Below are positions 27,481 through 38,242 of a stretch of 64,000 nucleotides of DNA, in pieces. Origin of the DNA: Xanthobacteraceae bacterium. GTDB taxonomy: Bacteria; Pseudomonadota; Alphaproteobacteria; Rhizobiales; Xanthobacteraceae. The first letter of the stretch is position 1, and each line of letters begins with the position of its first letter. The position numbers and the translations under genes were made by a program. The DNA lies in the NCBI GenBank assembly GCA_023954195.1, contig JAMLIK010000002.1:372001-436000 (forward strand), given 5' to 3'. Under the pieces are notes generated by a model, which was given only the letters and a program-made list of their open reading frames with translations, was not told where the DNA came from and did no database searches.

Positions 27481-28692
27481 CTATTTCTTGACCAGCGGGC
27501 AGGCCGGATCCGGCGGGCCGAAGGCGTCATCGCCGGAGATCCGGGTCAGGATTTTGTAGTAATCCCAAGGATATTTCGATTCCGCCGGGGTTTTGACCTG
27601 CACCAGCCAGAGATCATGCACCAGCAGGTTGTCCTCGCGCAGCCGGCCGTTGCGCGCGAAAAAATCCTCCACCGGCTTTTCGCGCATCCGCGCGGCGACC
27701 TTCAGCGGCTCGTCGGTGCCGGTGTCCTTGACGGCGTTGAGGTAGTTCATCACCGACGAATAGACGCCGGCCTGCCACATCGTCGGCATGCGGTTCATCT
27801 TGGCGAAGTAGCGCTTCGACCATTCGCGGGTCTTGTCGTCCATGTCCCAGTAGAACGAGGTGGTCAGCAACAGCCCCTGCGCCACCGGCAGCCCCAGGCC
27901 GTGAATATCGGTAATCAGCGCCAGCAGCGCCGCCATTTGCTGGCCGCCCTTGAACACGCCGAACTCGCCGCCGGTCTTGATCGCGGTGGTGTTGTTGGGC
28001 GGCCCGCCGGCGATGCCGATGATCTTGGCCTTGGAGGCTTGCGCTTGCAGCACGAAGGAGGAGAGGTCCGGGGTGGCGAAAGGCGGGCGCACCGCGCCGA
28101 GCACCTTGCCGCCGTTCTTGGTGATGACGGCCGACGCATCGCGCTCAAGGGAATGGCCGAAGGCATAGTCGTCGGTGATGAAGAACCAGGTGTCGCCGCC
28201 GCGTTTCAAAACTTCCCGCGCGGTTCCCACCGCCAGCGCCCGCGTATCGAACACCCATTGGATGGCATAGGGCGAACAGAATTTTCCGTGGAAGTCGGCG
28301 GAGCCGGTGGAATGGGTGATGAACAGCTTGTGGCGGTCGTTGGCGACGATTTGCACCGCGAGGCCGACCGCCGAGACCGGGACGTCGAGGATCAGGTCGA
28401 CCTGCTCGGTGTCGAACCAGCGGCGCGCGATGGCGGAGCCGATATCCGGCTTGAGCTGGTGATCGCCGATGATGACCGAGATCGGCTTGCCGAGCACCTT
28501 GCCGCCAAAATCCTCCACCGCCATTTCCGCCGCGGTCACCGAGCCTTGGCCCGACGGCGTCGAAGCCGGCCCCGACATGTCGGTCAAAACGCCGATTTTG
28601 ACAATGTCGTCAGAGACCTGAGCGTGGCCGGGGGACGATGAGAGCAAGGCCACCGCGAGGATCGCGGGGACCGATAGACGTCGCACGTTCAT
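27481..28692 (-). CDS. ABC transporter substrate-binding protein (branched-chain amino acid / LivK type)
   Basis: The 403-residue periplasmic binding protein has a signal peptide (ending SPGHAQ) and a type I periplasmic-binding fold: IVKIGVLTDMSGPASTPSGQG, MAVEDFGGKVLGKPISVI, FITDDYAFGHSLERDA. Proteins of this group bind branched-chain amino acids, amides, urea or aromatic acids for ABC importers. No permease or ATPase genes are adjacent, so the transporter partner and ligand are unknown. AAGGGAGG lies 9-16 bases before the ATG. The gene is convergent with nirV across a dispersed repeat. Confidence 0.88.
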   Translation of the reverse strand: MNVRRLSVPAILAVALLSSSPGHAQVSDDIVKIGVLTDMSGPASTPSGQGSVTAAEMAVEDFGGKVLGKPISVIIGDHQLKPDIGSAIARRWFDTEQVDLILDVPVSAVGLAVQIVANDRHKLFITHSTGSADFHGKFCSPYAIQWVFDTRALAVGTAREVLKRGGDTWFFITDDYAFGHSLERDASAVITKNGGKVLGAVRPPFATPDLSSFVLQAQASKAKIIGIAGGPPNNTTAIKTGGEFGVFKGGQQMAALLALITDIHGLGLPVAQGLLLTTSFYWDMDDKTREWSKRYFAKMNRMPTMWQAGVYSSVMNYLNAVKDTGTDEPLKVAARMREKPVEDFFARNGRLREDNLLVHDLWLVQVKTPAESKYPWDYYKILTRISGDDAFGPPDPACPLVKK

Positions 28693-28817
28693 GGCGGGGA
28701 GCCTCCCTTGGGTCGCGGCCTGTTGGCCGTCGTTTGATGATTTCTAAAGCGTTTCTCCCGGCCTTGGCAACATGCGCGGCGACGCCGAGCGTTCCGGGAC
28801 CGCCCGGACGCGAGCCG

Positions 28818-30893
28818 TTAGGGCGAACCCGCGAACGCCAGCACCGCGCGCGCCGGCGCGCGCGTCTCGGTACCGGAGGGTAGTTCGGCGGCGCCGGGCG
28901 TCTCCTCGGCGGTGTTCAGAAGCTGCCGCCAGGTCCGATATTCGGGCAGCCTCGGCAGATGGAACGCGATATCATCCGGCGCGGCGTTGAGCACGATGAA
29001 GATCGGCGCGGCGTCGTTTTCGACCGGCCCCAGCACATAGGCGAGAAACCGGCTCTCGGGAAAATTCCAGTCCTCCGGCGTCATTTCGTTGGCCTGCGGC
29101 GTCAACCAGAGCGCGCCGTAGCTGCCGTCGGCGCGGCGGCCATCGACCCAGTCCTGCGAGCGCAGTTGCGCGAAGTCGCGCCGGATCGCGCTGAGGCGAC
29201 CGATGAAATCGCTAAGGTCGTCGCCCGGGCGGCCGAGGCCGTCCCAACCGATCCATCCGATATCGTTGTCCTGGCAATAGGCGTTGTTGTTGCCGGCTTG
29301 CGAATTCGCCACTTCGTCGCCGGCAAGAATCAGCGGCACGCCCTGCGCCAGCAGCAGGCAGGCGAGCTGGTTCCTGCGAAGCTGACGACGCAGCGCCACG
29401 ATCGTGGCGTCGTCGGTCGCGCCTTCGTGGCCGCAATTGTTGCTGTGGTTGTCACTGGCGCCGTCGCGGTTGTCCTCGCCGTTCGCCTCGTTGTGTTTTT
29501 CATTGTAGCTGAACAGGTCCTGCAACGTGAAGCCGTCGTGGACGGTGACATGGTTGATGCCGGCGCGGGTCTTGCGGCCATCGTGGTTGAAAGTGTCCGA
29601 CGAGCCGGTCATGCGCTTGCTGACATCGCCGATCAGACCGGCCTCGCCGGACCAGAAGCGCCGCAGCGTGCTGCGATACCTGTCGTTCCATTCCGACCAT
29701 TGCGAGGGGAACGCGCCGACCTGGTAGCCGCCGAGACCGATATCCCACGGCTCGGCGATCAGCTTGACCGAGGCCAGCGCCGGATCCTGCCGCACGGCGG
29801 TGAAGAAGCCGCTGGCGCGGTCGAAGCCGCCGGGCCCGCGCGCCAGCGTGGTGGCGAGATCGAAGCGGAAGCCATCGACGTGGCAGACCTCGACCCAGTA
29901 GCGCAGCGAATCCATCACCATTTGCAGGACGCGCGGATGGGTCAGGTTGAGCGAATTGCCGGTGCCGGTGAAATCGTCGTAGAAGCGCGGATTGTCCGGC
30001 GTCAGCCAGTAATACGAGGTGTTGTCGATGCCGCGGAACGACAGCGTCGGGCCGAGGTGATTGCCTTCTGCCGTGTGGTTGTAGACCACGTCGAGCAGCA
30101 CCTCGATGCCGGCGTCATGCAACCGCGCGACGGCGGTGCGGAAGGCGTCGAGCGGATTGTCGGAGCCGTAGCGCGCATCTGGCGCGAAGAACGACAGCGA
30201 ATTGTAGCCCCAGTAATTGGCGAGCTTCATTTCCACCAGCCGCCGGTCGTCGACGAAGCCGTGGATCGGCAGCAACTCGACGGTGGTGACGCCGAGCCGT
30301 TTGAGATGGGCGATCATGCCCGGCGCGGCAAGGCCGCGATAGGTTCCGCGCAAGCCAGGCGCGATGTCGTCGCGGCGCTGCGTCAGTCCCTTGACATGGG
30401 CTTCATAGATGATGGTGTCTTCCCAGGCGATCAGCGGGCGGATTTCGCGGCGGCCCCAGTTGAAGGTTTCGTCGACGACCACCGCCTTGGGAACGCCGCG
30501 CGCGTTGTCGCGGCGATCGAACGAGAGGTCCTCGCGCGGGCTGCCGGCGCGATAGGCGAAATGCGCGTCGCTCCACACCAGCCGGCCGGCGAGACGTCGC
30601 GCGTAGGGGTCGCGCAGCAGCTTGTGCGGGTTGAAGCGGAAGCCATGTTCGGGATCGTAGCGGCCATGGACGCGATAGCCGTAGAGTTGTCCCGGCGAGA
30701 TATCGTTGAGATAACCGTGCCAGACGTCCTCGGTCCGCTCCGGAAGCCGAATGCGTTCCAACTCGCGGCGGCCCTGATTGTCGAACAGGCAGAGTTCGAC
30801 TGTCTCCGCGTTGGCGGAAAACAACGCGAAGTTGGTGCCGCGCCCGTCCCAGGCCGCCCCCAACGGATGCGGCGTGCCCGCGCTCAGTCGCAT
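28818..30893 (-). CDS. glgX: Glycogen debranching enzyme GlgX
   Basis: The 691-residue protein has an N-terminal CBM48 domain ([20 protein letters not shown]) and a GH13 isoamylase-type catalytic domain: [29 protein letters not shown] (nucleophile Asp), LIAEPWDIG (acid Glu) and the loop [18 protein letters not shown]. It hydrolyses alpha-1,6 branches of glycogen trimmed by phosphorylase. Its start overlaps the glgB end by ten bases, so it is the last gene of glgE-treS-glgB-glgX. Confidence 0.93.
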   Translation of the reverse strand: MRLSAGTPHPLGAAWDGRGTNFALFSANAETVELCLFDNQGRRELERIRLPERTEDVWHGYLNDISPGQLYGYRVHGRYDPEHGFRFNPHKLLRDPYARRLAGRLVWSDAHFAYRAGSPREDLSFDRRDNARGVPKAVVVDETFNWGRREIRPLIAWEDTIIYEAHVKGLTQRRDDIAPGLRGTYRGLAAPGMIAHLKRLGVTTVELLPIHGFVDDRRLVEMKLANYWGYNSLSFFAPDARYGSDNPLDAFRTAVARLHDAGIEVLLDVVYNHTAEGNHLGPTLSFRGIDNTSYYWLTPDNPRFYDDFTGTGNSLNLTHPRVLQMVMDSLRYWVEVCHVDGFRFDLATTLARGPGGFDRASGFFTAVRQDPALASVKLIAEPWDIGLGGYQVGAFPSQWSEWNDRYRSTLRRFWSGEAGLIGDVSKRMTGSSDTFNHDGRKTRAGINHVTVHDGFTLQDLFSYNEKHNEANGEDNRDGASDNHSNNCGHEGATDDATIVALRRQLRRNQLACLLLAQGVPLILAGDEVANSQAGNNNAYCQDNDIGWIGWDGLGRPGDDLSDFIGRLSAIRRDFAQLRSQDWVDGRRADGSYGALWLTPQANEMTPEDWNFPESRFLAYVLGPVENDAAPIFIVLNAAPDDIAFHLPRLPEYRTWRQLLNTAEETPGAAELPSGTETRAPARAVLAFAGSP

Positions 30894-32791
30894 GGCGCTC
30901 TCTCCGGTGTGAGATAAATAGTGGCGAGCGGCGGAATCGACAGCCTCAGTTCCGGCACCACTGCGTCCGAACTGCGCACCGCGCCGGCGTTGCCGACATT
31001 GCTGCCGCCGTAAAACGCGGAATCGGAATTGAGGATCTCACGCCACCGACCGGGGAACGGCACCCGGATGTGATAGTCGCGGTAGACGTTCGGCGAGAAG
31101 TTGACGATAACGAGGCACTGCTGGCGCTCATCGTCGGCCTTGCGCAACCAGGCGAACACATTACGCCCGGCGTCGTCGGTCACCAGCCATTCGAAGCCGC
31201 CGGCGTCGCAATCGCGCTGATGCAGCGCGGGGGTTTCGCGATAGATCCGGTTGAGGTCGCGCACCAGCGCCTGCAATCCGGCGTGAGCCGGGCGTTCGAG
31301 CAGGTGCCAGTCCAGCGAACGATCGTGATTCCATTCGCGCTCCTGGCCGAACTCGCCGCCCATGAACAACAGCTTCTTGCCCGGATGGGCGAACATGAAG
31401 GCGTAGTAGGCGCGCAGATTGGCGAAGCGCTGCCAGTCGTCGCCCGGCATGCGGCCGAGCAGCGAACGTTTGCCGTGGACGACTTCGTCGTGCGACAGCG
31501 GCAGGATGAAGTTTTCGCTAAAGGCGTATTGCAGGCCGAACAGGATATCGCCGTGGTGATGCCGGCGATGGACCGGGTCCTTGCCGATGTAGTTCAGCGT
31601 ATCGTGCATCCACCCCATGTTCCATTTGTAGCCGAAGCCCAATCCGCCGTATCCGACCGGCCGCGACACTTGCGGCCAGGCGGTGGATTCCTCCGCCGCC
31701 GTGGTGGTCCGCGGGAAATCAGCGAACACCTCGGTGTTGACGCGGCGCAGGAAATCGATGGCTTCGAGATTTTCGCGCCCGCCATGTCTGTTCGGGATCC
31801 AGCCGCCGGCCGGGCGGCTGTAGTCGAGATAGAGCATCGAGGCCACGGCATCGACGCGCAGGCCGTCGGCGCCGTAGCGCTCCAGCCAGAACAGCGCGTT
31901 GGCCGCGAGGAAGTTCGCGACCTCGACGCGGCCGTAGTTGTAGATCAGCGTCCCCCAGTCGAGATGGCGGCCCTGCATCGGGTTGGCGTGCTCGTAGAGC
32001 GCGGTGCCGTCGAACTGGCCGAGCCCGTGAGGGTCGTCCGGAAAATGCCCCGGCACCCAGTCGAGCCAGACGCCGAGCCCCGCGCGATGGCAGGCATCGA
32101 CCAGAAAGGAAAAATCCTCCGGCGGCCCGAAGCGGCTGGTCGGCGCATACAGACCGGTCGGTTGATAACCCCACGAGCCGTCGAACGGATGCTCGCTCAC
32201 CGGCAAGAATTCGACGTGGGTGAAGTTCATTTCGCGCGCGTAGCGCGGCAGCGTTTCCGCCAGTTCGCGATAGGTGAGCCATTCGTTGCCGTTCTTGCGC
32301 CGCCACGAGCCGAGATGCACCTCGTAGATCGAGATCGGCGCGCCCAGGGCGTTGACATCCGCCGGGGCCGGCGCGGGGCGCGGCAGCCGCGCGATATCCG
32401 TGACAACGGAGGCGGTGTCCGGCCGCATCTCGGCGGAGAAGGCCAGCGGATCGGCCTTCAACGGCAACTGCTCGCCGTTCGGTCCGATGATATCGAACTT
32501 GTAGTGCTCGCCGGCGGTCGCGCCGGGAACGAAGATTTCCCAATATCCGTTGCCGCGCCGGCGCATCGGATGGCGATGCGGTTCCCAGCGATTAAAGTCG
32601 CCGACCACGCTGACGCGGCGCGCGTTCGGCGCCAGCACCGCGAAGCCGACGCCATCGACGCCGTCCAGCGTCATCGGATGCGCGCCGAGCTTGTCGTAAA
32701 GACGCTGGTGCCGGCCTTCGGCCAACAGGTGCAGGTCGAAGTCGGAGAGGATCGACGGAAACCGATGGGAATCGGCGGCGGGTTCGCTCAT
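30884..32791 (-). CDS. glgB: 1,4-alpha-glucan branching enzyme GlgB
   Basis: The 635-residue enzyme introduces alpha-1,6 branches into linear glucans. A CBM48-like domain ([21 protein letters not shown]) is followed by the GH13 barrel: [38 protein letters not shown] (nucleophile Asp), TAEESTAWP (acid Glu) and [17 protein letters not shown] at 32791 overlaps the stop of the TreS-kinase gene (ATGA), which indicates translational coupling. A longer in-frame start would lie within that gene. The length suggests loss of the extra N-terminal N1 module found in E. coli GlgB (728 residues). Confidence 0.93.
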   Translation of the reverse strand: MSEPAADSHRFPSILSDFDLHLLAEGRHQRLYDKLGAHPMTLDGVDGVGFAVLAPNARRVSVVGDFNRWEPHRHPMRRRGNGYWEIFVPGATAGEHYKFDIIGPNGEQLPLKADPLAFSAEMRPDTASVVTDIARLPRPAPAPADVNALGAPISIYEVHLGSWRRKNGNEWLTYRELAETLPRYAREMNFTHVEFLPVSEHPFDGSWGYQPTGLYAPTSRFGPPEDFSFLVDACHRAGLGVWLDWVPGHFPDDPHGLGQFDGTALYEHANPMQGRHLDWGTLIYNYGRVEVANFLAANALFWLERYGADGLRVDAVASMLYLDYSRPAGGWIPNRHGGRENLEAIDFLRRVNTEVFADFPRTTTAAEESTAWPQVSRPVGYGGLGFGYKWNMGWMHDTLNYIGKDPVHRRHHHGDILFGLQYAFSENFILPLSHDEVVHGKRSLLGRMPGDDWQRFANLRAYYAFMFAHPGKKLLFMGGEFGQEREWNHDRSLDWHLLERPAHAGLQALVRDLNRIYRETPALHQRDCDAGGFEWLVTDDAGRNVFAWLRKADDERQQCLVIVNFSPNVYRDYHIRVPFPGRWREILNSDSAFYGGSNVGNAGAVRSSDAVVPELRLSIPPLATIYLTPERAPCD

Positions 32792-35700
32792 GCGGGGTCC
32801 TCGCCGGTCCTTGCCAAGATGCGCAGAGCCCCGGCCAACGGCACGCCGAGCCAATCCGGCCGGTAGGCGATCTCATATTCGATTTCGTAGAGCGCCTTTT
32901 CCAGCAGGAACAGGTCCAGCAACCGTTGAGCCGCGATTCGGTCCGTCGGCCAGAGATGCGCGTCGCTCACATGCTCGTGGTAAGCGGCGAGGAAGGTCGC
33001 GGTCGCGCGCTCGCGCCATGCCTGCAACGCCGCGGCGAGCCGGCCTTGATCGTCGGGTGCGATCTTCGTCGCCCGCTCCAGCGCAGCCGTCGTCGAATAG
33101 TCGATCGAGCGCATCAGCCCGGCGACGTCGCGCGCCGCCGGCGCCTTGCGGCGACGCTCATGCAGCGGCCGGCGCGGCTCACCCTCGAAATCGATGATGA
33201 AGATATCGTCCTTGACGATCAGCATCTGGCCGAGATGGAGGTCGCCGTGATGGCGGATCTTGGGGATCGCCATGGCATGTTGCGCCAGCCGGCGCAGGCG
33301 CGGCCGCAGATTCGCGCATGCGGCCGCGAATGGTTCGATCGAGGCGCGATCGGACGCGGGTCTTGCCAGGTTCGCAAGGTCGCGCGCGATCCGATCCGCG
33401 CGCGTGACGATGTCATCGGTCCACGTCGCCAGATCGTCGTCGGTGACCGGTTCCGGGCGGAAATCGGCGATGTCGTCGCGGCTTGCGAGCGCGACGTGCA
33501 TCTCCGCGACGCGGCGGCCGACTTGCGCCATATGGAGCAGATAAGAAGTTTGATCCTCGCTCTCGATATCGGCGTCGGCGCTCGCCGGCAGGCGCTGCCG
33601 CTCGACATAGCGGTCGAGATAGGCGGCGGTCACGCTCCATGCGTCGCCCTGGTTCTGCAAATAGGCGTGGACGATGCCGACGGCGCTGCGCCGTTCGCCC
33701 TCGACCAGCTCGATGCTGCCGAGAAAGGCCGGTGAATTGGCGAAATGCGCCGCCTCGGTGAGGAAACGGCCGACCTCGATCTCCGGGTTGATGCCGGGCT
33801 CCAGCTTGCGATAGATCTTGACCACATAATCGCGATCGATCAACGCCGTGCTGTTGGACTGTTCGGCGTCCACAGCCTCGACGCGCTCGATTGCGTCGCG
33901 TGGCCGGCACGACAGCGCATCGGTGCCGCGGAATTCCAGCCGCGCATCGCCTTCCACCACCGTTTCATGGTCGCGCAGGTTGTCGATGAGAATTTCGATG
34001 AATTCGTGTTCGCTGGCGACATCGATCAACGTGCCCTCGCGCGAGCCCTGGCGCACGGCGGCGAGCGCGCGCGGATTGTGCTGCTCCCGTTCGAAACGGT
34101 GCCAGCGGATGCGCAACGGCATCGTGTAGCGGGTGGTCTTGCCGGCAAGGGTGCGCTCGAAGAACGCCAACCACGGCCGATTGTCGCCGAGATTGGCGAA
34201 CGGAATCGCCGAGGTGACCTTGACCGCGATGGCCGACGGCGAGCGCTCGGGAAACCAGCGCGCCCGCGAGAGATATGACGGCAGCACCTCGCGCTCGAAC
34301 ACGCCGCGCGTACGTTCCAGCGTCACCCACGTCGCGCCGAGCGGCACCACCAGGGTCTCGAATTCCGGCATCCGCGATGGCTCGACATGGTGCGAGACTT
34401 CCTTCTCGCGCAACTCAAACCAGTAGAAGCCGTAGGGCGCGAGCGTAATCAGATAGGTCAGTTCGCCGATAGTGGGAAACCGGGTGCGGCCGAGCATTTC
34501 CAGCGGCACGCGATCCTTCCACGCGGAGAGATCGATCTCGGTGGCCTGCGCCGAGCGGGAGAGATTGGCGACGCAGAGGATTACCTCCTCGCCGTACTGC
34601 CGGACATAGGCCAGAACGGCGCGATTGGTCGAGCGCACGAAGGCCATGCCGCCGCGACCGAAAGCCGGCGTCGACTTGCGCACCGCGATCAACCGCTTCG
34701 TGGCGTTCAGCAGCGAAGACAGGCTGCGCGATTGCGCCTCGACGTTGACGGCCTCGTAGCCATAGACCGGATCCATGATCGGCGGCGCGTAGAGGCGGGC
34801 CGGATCGGCGCGGGAAAAGCCGCCGTTGCGATCCGGCGTCCACTGCATCGGTGTCCGCACGCCGTTGCGGTCGCCGAGATAGATGTTGTCGCCCATGCCG
34901 ATCTCGTCGCCGTAATAGATGATCGGCGTGCCCGGAAACGACAGCAACAGCGAGTTCATCAGTTCGATCTTGCGGCGGTCGTTGTCCATCAGCGGCGCGA
35001 GACGGCGGCGGATGCCGACGTTGATGCGCGCGCGCGGATCGTTGGCGTAGGTCGACCACAAGTAATCGCGTTCGACGTCGGTGACCATTTCCAGCGTCAG
35101 TTCGTCGTGGTTGCGCAGGAACATCGCCCACTGGCAGGTGTCGGGAATATCGGGGGTCTGGCGCAGGATATCGGTGATCGGGAAGCGATCCTCCTGGGCA
35201 ATCGCCATGTAGATGCGCGGCATCAAGGGGAAGTGATAGGCCATGTGACATTCGTCGCCGGCGCCGAAATATTCCTGCACGTCCTCGGGCCACTGGTTGG
35301 CTTCCGCCAGCAGCACCTTGCCCGGCGCATAGGCGTCGAGCGCCGCGCGCAGTCGCTTGATGACCGCGTGGGTCTCGGGAATGTTCTCGTTGTTGGTCCC
35401 TTCGCGCTCGCAAAGGTAGGGAATCGCGTCGAGCCGGAAGCCGTCGACGCCTGCGTCCAGCCAGCGCTTCATGACCCGGATCACGGCGTCGACGACGCGC
35501 GGGTTGTCGAAATTGAGATCCGGCTGATGCGAAAAGAAGCGGTGCCAATAATAGGCGTTGGCCTCAGGATCCCACGCCCAGTTGGATTTTTCGGTGTCGG
35601 TGAAGATGATCCGCGTGCCTTCGTATTTCTGGTCGGTGTCGCTCCAGACATACCAGTCGCGCGCGCTGGAGCCTTTCGGGCTCCGGCGCGCCCGCTTGAA

Positions 35701-36081
35701 CCAGGCGTGCTGATCCGAGGTATGATTGATGACCAGTTCGGTGATGACCCGCAGGTTGCGGCGCTTGGCTTCGTTGATGAAGCGGCGAAAATCCTTCATC
35801 GTGCCATAGGATGGGCTGATCGCGCCGTAGTCTGCGATGTCATAGCCGTCGTCGCGTCCCGGTGACGGATAGAACGGCATCAGCCACAGGGTGTTGACAC
35901 CGAGATCCTGAAGATAGCCAAGCTTCTCGGTGAGGCCGGCGAAGTCGCCGATGCCGTCGTTGTTGCTGTCGGCGAAGGCGCGCACATGCAATTGATAGAT
36001 GATCGCATCCTTGTACCAGAGCGGGTCGAGCGGGCGGGACGCCGTGGTTTTATGGGGCGGGACGGACTGGACGACGTTCAC
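32788..36081 (-). CDS. treS: Trehalose synthase / maltokinase fusion (TreS-Mak)
   Basis: The 1097-residue bifunctional protein first isomerises trehalose to maltose, then phosphorylates maltose at C1. The TreS half (about 1-560) is a GH13 enzyme: [37 protein letters not shown] (Asp), [12 protein letters not shown] (Glu) and [13 protein letters not shown]. The C-terminal half (about 580-1097) is a maltokinase of aminoglycoside-phosphotransferase type: [15 protein letters not shown] (catalytic Asp) and FIIDFEGEP (metal Asp). I start at GTG 36081, which has AAGGAG seven bases upstream and lies 11 bp after glgE; an ATG at 36162 would overlap the glgE end. The product, maltose-1-phosphate, is the donor for GlgE. 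Confidence 0.93.
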   Translation of the reverse strand: MNVVQSVPPHKTTASRPLDPLWYKDAIIYQLHVRAFADSNNDGIGDFAGLTEKLGYLQDLGVNTLWLMPFYPSPGRDDGYDIADYGAISPSYGTMKDFRRFINEAKRRNLRVITELVINHTSDQHAWFKRARRSPKGSSARDWYVWSDTDQKYEGTRIIFTDTEKSNWAWDPEANAYYWHRFFSHQPDLNFDNPRVVDAVIRVMKRWLDAGVDGFRLDAIPYLCEREGTNNENIPETHAVIKRLRAALDAYAPGKVLLAEANQWPEDVQEYFGAGDECHMAYHFPLMPRIYMAIAQEDRFPITDILRQTPDIPDTCQWAMFLRNHDELTLEMVTDVERDYLWSTYANDPRARINVGIRRRLAPLMDNDRRKIELMNSLLLSFPGTPIIYYGDEIGMGDNIYLGDRNGVRTPMQWTPDRNGGFSRADPARLYAPPIMDPVYGYEAVNVEAQSRSLSSLLNATKRLIAVRKSTPAFGRGGMAFVRSTNRAVLAYVRQYGEEVILCVANLSRSAQATEIDLSAWKDRVPLEMLGRTRFPTIGELTYLITLAPYGFYWFELREKEVSHHVEPSRMPEFETLVVPLGATWVTLERTRGVFEREVLPSYLSRARWFPERSPSAIAVKVTSAIPFANLGDNRPWLAFFERTLAGKTTRYTMPLRIRWHRFEREQHNPRALAAVRQGSREGTLIDVASEHEFIEILIDNLRDHETVVEGDARLEFRGTDALSCRPRDAIERVEAVDAEQSNSTALIDRDYVVKIYRKLEPGINPEIEVGRFLTEAAHFANSPAFLGSIELVEGERRSAVGIVHAYLQNQGDAWSVTAAYLDRYVERQRLPASADADIESEDQTSYLLHMAQVGRRVAEMHVALASRDDIADFRPEPVTDDDLATWTDDIVTRADRIARDLANLARPASDRASIEPFAAACANLRPRLRRLAQHAMAIPKIRHHGDLHLGQMLIVKDDIFIIDFEGEPRRPLHERRRKAPAARDVAGLMRSIDYSTTAALERATKIAPDDQGRLAAALQAWRERATATFLAAYHEHVSDAHLWPTDRIAAQRLLDLFLLEKALYEIEYEIAYRPDWLGVPLAGALRILARTGEDPA

Positions 36082-36092
36082 GACTTGCTCCT

Positions 36093-38045
36093 TCAAGCCA
36101 GGCAGCGGAACAGAAGCGCGGGATCGCGCAGCGGATCGATGCGCAGGCGTAGGCCGCCCCACTCCAACGCATGCCGCTCGCCGCTCAGCAGGTTTTCAAC
36201 CGCCGCGACGGGGCGCGCCTGGTCGCCGCGCCCGATCCGGACGTCGTTCAGCGGCAGCCAGATCTCGTGCGCATCGCGCGTCAGCGCGATTGCCGCGGCG
36301 ACGGTGTTGGCGCCATCCACGGAGGTTTTGACGAAGCCCGTGACATTGGGATCGTCGATCTGAAGAAACCGCAGATCGCTGGTCTGTTGCAGCGCCGGGT
36401 TGGCGCGCCGCGCGAAGTTGAGGCCGCGCAGATAAGGCTTGATGTTTCCCGGCGCGTTCCAGTCCCGCGTCCGGATTTCGTATTTCTCGGAATTGAGATA
36501 TTCCTCCTTGCCGGGGATCGCCTCGTGTTCGAGCAACTCGAAGCCGTTATAGATGCCATATGTCGATGACAACGTCGCGGCCAGCGCCGCGCGGCATTTG
36601 AACATCCACGGCTCGCCGCCTTGCAGATGATAGGGCAGGATATCCGGGGTCGAGACGAAAAAATTCGGCCGGTAGAAATCGCGCTCGGGATAGCCGGTCA
36701 ATTCGCGCAAGTAATCTTCCAACTCCCATTTCTGCGTCCGCCAGGTGAAATAGGTGTAGGACTGGGTGAATCCGCGCTTGGCCAGCGCCTTCATCAGCTT
36801 CGGCCGGGTGAACGCCTCGGCGAGGAAGATCACGCCGGGATCGCGGTTTTGCACCTCGCGGATCAGCCACTCCCAGAACGGCAGCGGCTTGGTGTGCGGG
36901 TTATCGATGCGGAAGATGCGCACGCCGTGGTCGAGCCAGAACAGCAGGACGTCGCGCAGCGCGTTCCATAGCGAGCCGGAATCGTCGCAGGCGAAATCCG
37001 GGTTGACGATGTCCTCGTATTTCTTCGGCGGATTTTCGGCGTAACGCATCGACCCGTCGGGCCGGCGCCGGAACCATTGCGGGTGGTCACGGAGCCAGGG
37101 GTGATCCGGCGAGCATTGCACGGCGATATCCAGCGCGATCTCGATATTCAATCGCCGCGCGGCGGCGACGAGAGCATCGAAGTCCGCCAATGTGCCGAGT
37201 TCCGGATGCACGGCGTCGTGGCCGCCGTCCTTCGAGCCGATGGCGTAGGGGCTGCCGGGATCGCCGGGCGCGGCCGTCAATGAATTGTTGCGGCCCTTGC
37301 GATGGGTGCGGCCGATCGGATGGATCGGCGTGAAATAGACCACGTCGAAGCCCATCGCGGCGATGGCCGGCAACCGCTCGATGCAATCGCGGAACGTGCC
37401 GTGCCGGCCGCCCTCGCGGCCCTGGCTGCGCGGCACCATCTCGTACCACGCGCCGCAGCGCGCCAGCGCACGATCCACCGTCAGGGGAAACAAGCGCGAG
37501 CGGCTCAGGTCGATACGGTCCTGGCTTTCGGCCATGGCGTCGCGCAATTCCGGCGCGAGCAGGGGAGCGGTGTCGCCGGTCCGCAGAAATTGATCGCAGC
37601 AGCGCCGAATGATGGCGGCGGCATCCGTGCCGCCCGATTGCGCCCTGGCCAGCAGCCCGGCGCCCTCCAGCGCGTCGAGCGCGATGTCCTGTCCGGCCGC
37701 CATCTTCAATTCGAAGCCGTGCCGCCATGTGGCGAATTCGTCGGTCCATGCCTCGATGGCGTAGACGTGGCGGCCGATTTGCGTGGGCGTGAAGGATGCG
37801 GTCCAGCGGTCGTTGTCATGGAAGCGCATCGGAACCCGGTTCCACTCGGCGTCCTGCTCGCGCCGCCACAGCAGCGCGGCCGCGATCACATCGTGACCGT
37901 CACGAAAAATGTCGGCCCACACCTCGACGGTTTCTCCGGCCATACGCTTGATGGCGAAGCGGCCGCCGTCGACGCCGGGATAAATATCTTCGATATGGAA
38001 AGCGTCGCGAAGAACGCTTCCGACCGGTCGGTCTGGTTTGTTCAC
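36093..38045 (-). CDS. glgE: Alpha-1,4-glucan:maltose-1-phosphate maltosyltransferase GlgE
   Basis: GlgE transfers maltosyl units from maltose-1-phosphate to alpha-glucan chains. The N-terminal domain has FHIEDIYPGVDGGRFAIKRMAGETVEVWADIFRDGHD. The GH13_3 core has VYFTPIHPIGRTHRKGRNNS, IALDIAVQCSPDHPWL, GVRIFRIDNPHTKPLPFWEWLI (nucleophile Asp) and VIFLAEAFTRPK (acid Glu). The start is uncertain: I use GTG 38045 (650 residues), where family similarity begins; in-frame ATGs at 38108 and 38147 add residues that do not look conserved. The gene is first in the glg operon and divergent from malQ. Confidence 0.92.
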   Translation of the reverse strand: MNKPDRPVGSVLRDAFHIEDIYPGVDGGRFAIKRMAGETVEVWADIFRDGHDVIAAALLWRREQDAEWNRVPMRFHDNDRWTASFTPTQIGRHVYAIEAWTDEFATWRHGFELKMAAGQDIALDALEGAGLLARAQSGGTDAAAIIRRCCDQFLRTGDTAPLLAPELRDAMAESQDRIDLSRSRLFPLTVDRALARCGAWYEMVPRSQGREGGRHGTFRDCIERLPAIAAMGFDVVYFTPIHPIGRTHRKGRNNSLTAAPGDPGSPYAIGSKDGGHDAVHPELGTLADFDALVAAARRLNIEIALDIAVQCSPDHPWLRDHPQWFRRRPDGSMRYAENPPKKYEDIVNPDFACDDSGSLWNALRDVLLFWLDHGVRIFRIDNPHTKPLPFWEWLIREVQNRDPGVIFLAEAFTRPKLMKALAKRGFTQSYTYFTWRTQKWELEDYLRELTGYPERDFYRPNFFVSTPDILPYHLQGGEPWMFKCRAALAATLSSTYGIYNGFELLEHEAIPGKEEYLNSEKYEIRTRDWNAPGNIKPYLRGLNFARRANPALQQTSDLRFLQIDDPNVTGFVKTSVDGANTVAAAIALTRDAHEIWLPLNDVRIGRGDQARPVAAVENLLSGERHALEWGGLRLRIDPLRDPALLFRCLA

Positions 38046-38242
38046 GATTGCAACGCTCGGTCTTGAATCCGCCCCACAAGCTAAACCCCACGCGGAACTG
38101 GCGCGCATGGACGTTTCATCAAGCGCGTGGCCAGGATTTGGTTCCATTGGAACCCGATCGGCGGATCCCGGTTAACACCATGCTACCCAGCCGGAACATC
38201 ATGTGGATGCGCAACGGAGCGACGTCGCGTCGCGGGCAAGAT

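Noticed and set aside
28959-32866. Long plus-strand open frames (about 600-650 codons) opposite glgX and glgB
   Set aside because: They are antisense shadows with arginine/valine-rich, motif-free translations; the minus-strand proteins carry complete catalytic motifs.
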